Shown here piece after piece: positions 31,857-36,334 of a stretch of 36,334 nt of DNA; position 1 is the stretch's first letter; every line of letters starts with the position of its first letter. The notes under the pieces are model-generated. The model ran no database searches. It was not told where the DNA came from and saw only the letters and a list, made by a program, of their open reading frames with translations. A program made the position numbers and the translations under genes. Origin of the DNA: DATGZX01 sp035296965 (GTDB lineage: Bacteria > Planctomycetota > Planctomycetia > Gemmatales > Gemmataceae); the NCBI GenBank assembly GCA_035296965.1, contig DATGZX010000393.1, forward strand, positions 1-36,334. Direction: 5' to 3'.

Positions 31857-33050
31857 ATGAACGCCATGCTTATTTCCTTCGCGATCAGCACCTTACTGTT
31901 TTTGCTCCAGTTGATAGCCGCATTGCCTTGGGTCTTGCTTGCAGACCCGACCTCGGTGGGGTCATTTTTGAAGCGACCCATAGGCTGGCTGACTACGCTT
32001 GGCATCGTGGTGGCTGGAGGAGCAGGTTTGACCGCGTTCGTCACATTCGTCGAAGACCCCGCGGCGCTAGTTTTCTGGGGTCGTCTTTTCGGGGCGCTAC
32101 TGCAGGCCCAGCTGATCATCGATTTCTTTATCGTGCTCTTTCCATTGCTCACTCGGGTGTGGCCGGAGGGAGCTGCGGTCGCCCTGGCCGCCTTTCGTGA
32201 AGGTGTTCGCCAACCAATGTTCTGGTTGATTATCGTGATATCGAGCGGCCTGATGATTTCTTCGCCGTTCTTGCCTTATTTCACGTTCGGCGAAGACTTC
32301 AAGATGGTGAGACAGCTTGGTTACGACACGATCATGTTGGCCAGTGTTCTTTTCAGCGTGCTGGCGGCGAGCATATCGATCAGCGAAGAGATCGAAGGAC
32401 GAACGGCCATCACCGTGATGAGCAAGCCTGTTTCGCGGCGGCAATTCCTGGTGGGCAAGTTCCTGGGCACATTGCTGGCCGCCTTACTCATGACCGGTAT
32501 GCTGGGGTGGCTCTTTACGGGCGTGATGTGGTTCAAGCTCTGGTTTGATCGCGAACCCATCGTCGATCCGGGCTGGATCGAACGGCTCAGATTTGGCTCG
32601 GGCACGGCGTTTAGCCCTGCAGTCGAACTCATTGGAGGGTCGGCTAGTTGGCTCCAGGAATCAATTATGGGCACCGGGCCGGGCCTCGTCTTCGGGTTCT
32701 GTCAGGTGATGGTACTTCTGGCCATTGCGGTGGCACTGGCCACGCGGCTGCCGATGGTCGTGAACATGGTTACTTGCCTTCTGGTCTTCTTCCTGGGCCA
32801 CCTGACCCACGTGCTGGTCCAGGTCTCCGCCCAGCGATTCGCGCTTGTGAATTTCATGGCCAAGTTCTTCGAAAACGTCTTGCCAGGCCTGGCGTATTTT
32901 GACCTTGGCTCGATCATCGTTCGGGATGTGCCGCCGGACGCGGGTAAATTCTTCTATTACATTTGCTCTGTCGTGCTGTACGCTGTCTTGTACAGCGTGA
33001 TCGCCTTGCTTTTCGGCCTGGTCCTGTTCGAAGACCGCGATCTCGCATGA
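31857..33050 (+). CDS. ABC-2-type membrane permease-like protein
   Basis: About 397 residues from the ATG at 31857 (MNAMLISFAISTLLFLLQL); the frame continues upstream into acyP, and that part is discarded. There are roughly seven hydrophobic segments. The central stretch, DTIMLASVLFSVLAASISISEEIEGRTAITVMSKPVSRRQFLVGKFLGTLLAALLM, is typical of ABC-2 permeases (the EIEGRTAITVMSKPVSR cytoplasmic loop). No ATPase partner gene is adjacent. AGGAG at about 31833 lies rather far upstream. The ABC ATPase could be elsewhere on the chromosome. Substrate unknown. Confidence 0.86.
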   Translation: MNAMLISFAISTLLFLLQLIAALPWVLLADPTSVGSFLKRPIGWLTTLGIVVAGGAGLTAFVTFVEDPAALVFWGRLFGALLQAQLIIDFFIVLFPLLTRVWPEGAAVALAAFREGVRQPMFWLIIVISSGLMISSPFLPYFTFGEDFKMVRQLGYDTIMLASVLFSVLAASISISEEIEGRTAITVMSKPVSRRQFLVGKFLGTLLAALLMTGMLGWLFTGVMWFKLWFDREPIVDPGWIERLRFGSGTAFSPAVELIGGSASWLQESIMGTGPGLVFGFCQVMVLLAIAVALATRLPMVVNMVTCLLVFFLGHLTHVLVQVSAQRFALVNFMAKFFENVLPGLAYFDLGSIIVRDVPPDAGKFFYYICSVVLYAVLYSVIALLFGLVLFEDRDLA

Positions 33051-33228
33051 GAATGTTGCTCTGTATCGAACAGAAGCCTGCAGCGCCAGTGTAGCGAAAG
33101 CTCGTGCCGGCGTTGTCAGCTCCTGTGAGGAACCCCTAAGTACGAGCACCAATGAACGAGGGACGACAACCCCAGCCTGCTGGTCCTTCGGTGTGGTGCC
33201 TTCGTTCTTATGGATTCGAGGGTGCCCC

Positions 33229-35364
33229 GTGGAACGCGAAGCGTTTGCCCGAGCCAGGAAGTTTCTCAATTACAGCCCCGTAGCCAAATGGGTGGCTCTT
33301 GCCGCCGCCGTGGGCACGGGAATCCTTTACGTCGCTCTGCTCGCCGTACTGGCTCTTTACGCCGATTTGATGATCTCCCGTGGGGAGATTCTGTCCTTTC
33401 GGGCCCTGCCCAGCCACGAAAAAGCGGGGTTCCTCCAGAAATGGAATTCGCTAGACCCAGAGCAGCGGACCAGGGACCTGCAGCGCCTCGGAGTGCCTGA
33501 CGCCAAGGCAGACGAACTGGCGAATGCCGACCTCAAGGAGCCGCTCGATCTCGAGCTTGCATGGCGCGGCTACGTGTCTCAGATTCTCGATGAGCGTGTC
33601 GGCCCTACAGCCGCGAGCTTGGTGGCACAAGCTCCGCTCGACAAGCAACTTACCGACCTGGGCATTCTCAGTCTGGTGGTACGCAGCCGCCACCGGCTGT
33701 ACGGAGGGGTCGTCGCCGGGCTGGCGCGCTGGAACCCCTGGGCCTGGAAGTATCGTTCCGCGTCCTGGCCTAATGCCTACTACTATCTGGCGGGGTTGTT
33801 TGTCGTTGCGATCGTCCTGGCCCTGCTACGGGCCCTGTTGCGCTTCGTGATGATCACCGCAGCGGCACGCGCGACGGTCGAGGCAGCCACGCGCTTGCGA
33901 AGGGCCGTCTACCATCATACGTTCCGCCTGGGCACGTTGGCCGTGCGCGCTCTAGGACCGAGCGAAGCGGTCGGCATCTTCACGCGCGAGTTAGAAGCCG
34001 TCAATAACGGCCTTTATGCGTGGTTGACGGTCATTTTTCGGGAGCCTGTCAAGTTTGTCCTCCTCCTGACATTTGCGCTTGCCGTGAATTTGTGGTTGGC
34101 CCTGGCCTTCCTGCTCTTTGCGATCGTGGTCTGGCTGATCGGCGGGCAAGTAGCGGCACATTATCGCCGCGAGGGAAGGGTGGCCATGCAAAGGGCCGCC
34201 GAGCAACTCGCGCTTATCCAGGAAAGCTTGATGCTGATGCGCCTGGTCAAGGTTTACTTGATGGAGCTGTTCAACCAGTCGCGTGTCGAACGTCAACTGG
34301 CTCGCTACGCCTGGGCGCAACAGCGGCGGCACCTCGGTGAAGCGATTTATCGCCCGCTCCTGGTCTTCCTGGGAACTCTGGCGTCGGCCATCCTGCTGGG
34401 TGCTGCCGGAATCATCATCCTCAACAGCCAGCTAGGCGTTGCCAGCGCCGTAGTGCTCGCGACGGCGCTCGTCAGCCTTTACTGGCCGCTGGTCACGTTC
34501 CTGGAGCACCGGCGGCTCATGCGCCGCGCCCGCGCCTCGGCCGTGGCTCTCTTTCGTTTCCTCGATCGCAAGAGCGACGTGCAGCAGATGGTGGGTGCCG
34601 AATTCCTCCCGCCGCTGGGCAAACAACTCGAGTTTGACGAGGTGAGTCTGCGTGAGCCGGGCAGCGATCGCATGCTGCTTCAGGGCATCAGCATGAATAT
34701 CCAGGCCGGCCAACGGATTGGCATCGTCGGCTCAGACGAGATGGAGACCCATTCGTTCGTCTATCTCATCCCCCGGTTTCTCGATCCGACTTCCGGAGAA
34801 ATCCGCATCGATAACCACAACCTGCGTTGGGTCACGCTGGATTCCTTGCGCGCGCAGATCGCGCTGGTGCTGCAACGTAATCTCGTGTTCAACGACAGTG
34901 TGGCCAACAACATTGGCTGCGGTGACCCAAGCTACACGCTGCCGCAAATCATCGAGGCAGCCAAGGTCGCTCACGCGCACCAGTTCATTCAGAAGTTGCC
35001 GCACGGCTACGAAACCCTGATCGGCGAAATGGGCCATCACTTGGGGATTGGCGAGCAGTTCCTGATCGCACTCGCGCGTGCAATCCTGCGCGATCCCGCC
35101 CTTCTCATCATCGAGGAACCGGCAGAGCCATTGGACGAAGACTTGAAGTCATTGCTGGACGACACCTTCGCGCGCGTTCTCCCCGGACGGACCGCGATTT
35201 TCCTGCCTCACCGGATCAGCACGATTCGCTCATGCGATCGGCTCTTCTTGTTGCACAAGGGCCGCATCCAGGCGACGGGCGGCCACCGCGACCTCCTCTC
35301 ACAAAACGAACTGTACCGGCATTTGCATTACCTCGAATTCCACGAATTCGCCGAACAGGTCTAA
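33229..35364 (+). CDS. ABC exporter-type protein with degenerate nucleotide-binding site
   Basis: About 711 residues from the GTG at 33229 (a GTG at 33193 would add 12). The N-terminal ~470 residues contain an ABC exporter transmembrane domain with an extra N-terminal membrane segment and a large loop. The C-terminal ~215 residues have the ABC fold (KQLEFDEVSLREPGSDRMLLQGISMNIQAGQRIGIVG...). Walker A is GSDEMETHS instead of GxxGxGKST, the signature is LGIGE instead of LSGGQ, and Walker B ends IIEEP rather than DEP. The Q-loop (VLQRN) and H-loop (LPHRIST) survive. It therefore may bind ATP only poorly or act with a partner half-transporter. See findings. Confidence 0.88.
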   Translation: MEREAFARARKFLNYSPVAKWVALAAAVGTGILYVALLAVLALYADLMISRGEILSFRALPSHEKAGFLQKWNSLDPEQRTRDLQRLGVPDAKADELANADLKEPLDLELAWRGYVSQILDERVGPTAASLVAQAPLDKQLTDLGILSLVVRSRHRLYGGVVAGLARWNPWAWKYRSASWPNAYYYLAGLFVVAIVLALLRALLRFVMITAAARATVEAATRLRRAVYHHTFRLGTLAVRALGPSEAVGIFTRELEAVNNGLYAWLTVIFREPVKFVLLLTFALAVNLWLALAFLLFAIVVWLIGGQVAAHYRREGRVAMQRAAEQLALIQESLMLMRLVKVYLMELFNQSRVERQLARYAWAQQRRHLGEAIYRPLLVFLGTLASAILLGAAGIIILNSQLGVASAVVLATALVSLYWPLVTFLEHRRLMRRARASAVALFRFLDRKSDVQQMVGAEFLPPLGKQLEFDEVSLREPGSDRMLLQGISMNIQAGQRIGIVGSDEMETHSFVYLIPRFLDPTSGEIRIDNHNLRWVTLDSLRAQIALVLQRNLVFNDSVANNIGCGDPSYTLPQIIEAAKVAHAHQFIQKLPHGYETLIGEMGHHLGIGEQFLIALARAILRDPALLIIEEPAEPLDEDLKSLLDDTFARVLPGRTAIFLPHRISTIRSCDRLFLLHKGRIQATGGHRDLLSQNELYRHLHYLEFHEFAEQV

Positions 35365-35432
35365 GGCAGATTTTGGTTCTTCGCCCCACACTCCCTCCCA
35401 AGAATCACGGCGGAGAAAAAGGACAATTCACC

Positions 35433-36251
35433 ATGGCGTACGATCGTGAATTAGCAGTGGCGCTGGAAGCTGCTGCGCTGGCCAGCGAGTTGATCCTGGA
35501 GCACTATGCGCGTTTTGAGGTCATAGCCGATGCGCCGGCAGACATCAGCACGGAAACAGACCGCCGCTCCCAGGAGATCATCCTGGGGCACATTCACAAG
35601 GCGTTTCCGCCTGACGCCCTCTGCGCCGAGGAAAAAACGAGTGGATTCGAGACGGTGCCTCAGGCTGGGCCGCGACTCTGGATTGTGGATCCTATCGACG
35701 GCACGCGCGGTTTCGCGCGCAAGAACGGCGAATTCTCCGTCATGGTGGCGTTCGTGGATCAAGGACGGGTTGCGGTAGGCGTCGTCCTTGAACCCGCTTT
35801 GAACCGGCTTACTTATGCCTCCTTGGGCGGCGGTTGTTGGCGGCGCGACAATGCGCGACGTGAACCGGCGCGCTGCCAGGTCACCTCGGTTGCCGACCTG
35901 GCCAGGGCGACTGTGACTCAAAGTCACTCCCGAAACCCGGACCAGCCTTCCCGACACATCAAGGCGCTGCATCCCGCGCGCGTCATCGAAACATACTCGG
36001 CAGGCATCAAGCTTGCGCAGGTAGCACGCGGAGAGGCGGACATTTACCTCAACACCTACGATGCCTGCCATGATTGGGACATCGCTGCCGGCCAGATTTT
36101 GGTTGATGAGGCAGGCGGTCTGGTGACGAATCTGCGAGGCGAGAGCCCGCGCTACGGCCTGCCGGGCTCGCTGCAGCATCACGGGCTTCTGGGCAGCAAT
36201 GGAGTGATACACAAGGCAGCGCTAGCCGCCTTGCAAGGGTTGCAGGATTGA
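35433..36251 (+). CDS. Inositol monophosphatase-family phosphatase (possible 3'(2'),5'-bisphosphate nucleotidase)
   Basis: 272 residues from the ATG at 35433 (MAYDRELAVALEAAALAS), with AAGGA about ten bases upstream; the open frame upstream overlaps the ABC gene and is ignored. Family metal-binding motifs: LCAEEKTSGF (E66/E67), WIVDPIDGTRGF (D86, D89, GT at 90-91), and DWDIAAGQILVDEAGG near the C-terminus. The RKNGEFSVMVAFVDQGR stretch is close to CysQ-type enzymes, but HisN-like or inositol phosphatase activity cannot be excluded, so no symbol is given. It starts 68 bp after the ABC gene on the same strand. Confidence 0.92.
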   Translation: MAYDRELAVALEAAALASELILEHYARFEVIADAPADISTETDRRSQEIILGHIHKAFPPDALCAEEKTSGFETVPQAGPRLWIVDPIDGTRGFARKNGEFSVMVAFVDQGRVAVGVVLEPALNRLTYASLGGGCWRRDNARREPARCQVTSVADLARATVTQSHSRNPDQPSRHIKALHPARVIETYSAGIKLAQVARGEADIYLNTYDACHDWDIAAGQILVDEAGGLVTNLRGESPRYGLPGSLQHHGLLGSNGVIHKAALAALQGLQD

Positions 36252-36334
36252 AAGGCGGAGGGAGTGCCCATACGCGGGCGTTTTCGATTAGGGCTTCTTG
36301 AATTCCGCTTGCCAGGTCGATCGTCCCTGAATGG

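Overview
The window looks like a high-GC planctomycete chromosome, most likely of the Gemmataceae/Isosphaeraceae type. This is inferred from gene content: an ECF sigma factor paired with a Hanks-type Ser/Thr kinase, a sigma factor fused to WD40 repeats, a Tat-exported Gfo/Idh/MocA oxidoreductase, a large secreted protein with an LEPR-XLL-like N-terminus, and a PVC-type (Pirellula/Verrucomicrobium) haem-binding dehydrogenase. There is no 16S or other RNA gene to confirm it.

Layout. 115-2737 (minus): ECF sigma factor followed by a membrane Ser/Thr kinase. 3114-3311 (plus): a 65-residue conserved-looking protein. 3504-4898 (plus) and 4895-8077 (minus): the Tat oxidoreductase and a giant beta-helix surface protein, convergent and sharing a CTAG stop. 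8078-10673: an intergenic-rich stretch packed with palindromic repeats around an isochorismatase-like hydrolase and a carboxymuconolactone-decarboxylase-like protein. 10674-14030: sigma/WD40/HEAT fusion. 14333-15132: an unknown gene coupled by a GTGA overlap to a short, probably truncated, RelE-like fragment. 15326-21702 (minus): PVC cytochrome/dehydrogenase, fructose-1,6-bisphosphatase, alpha/beta hydrolase and GH3-family ligase. 21992-36251 (plus): ald, purE, an ArnT/PMT-like glycosyltransferase, then xseA-xseB-ispA-dxs-nadK, acylphosphatase, an ABC-2-type membrane protein, an ABC exporter with a degenerate nucleotide site, and an inositol-monophosphatase-family phosphatase.

How the genes fit together. 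The xseA-xseB-ispA-dxs-nadK run combines exonuclease VII, the first step of the MEP isoprenoid pathway, prenyl diphosphate synthesis and NADP supply; its order recalls the xseB-ispA-dxs-nadK neighbourhood known in other bacteria. The left half is regulatory and cell-surface in character.

The most unusual material is outside classical gene function. Several long near-perfect inverted repeats sit in the intergenic gaps. Two of them start at the base immediately after a TGA stop and differ from each other by compensatory changes in the two arms. Another palindromic element has been absorbed in frame into the glycosyltransferase. Other points worth attention are an ABC exporter that has lost its Walker A lysine, signature motif and Walker B aspartate, a C9 tract inside an extra loop of the prenyl synthase, and a collagen-like tract inside the WD40 region. 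No CRISPR array, tRNA, rRNA or transposase gene was seen.
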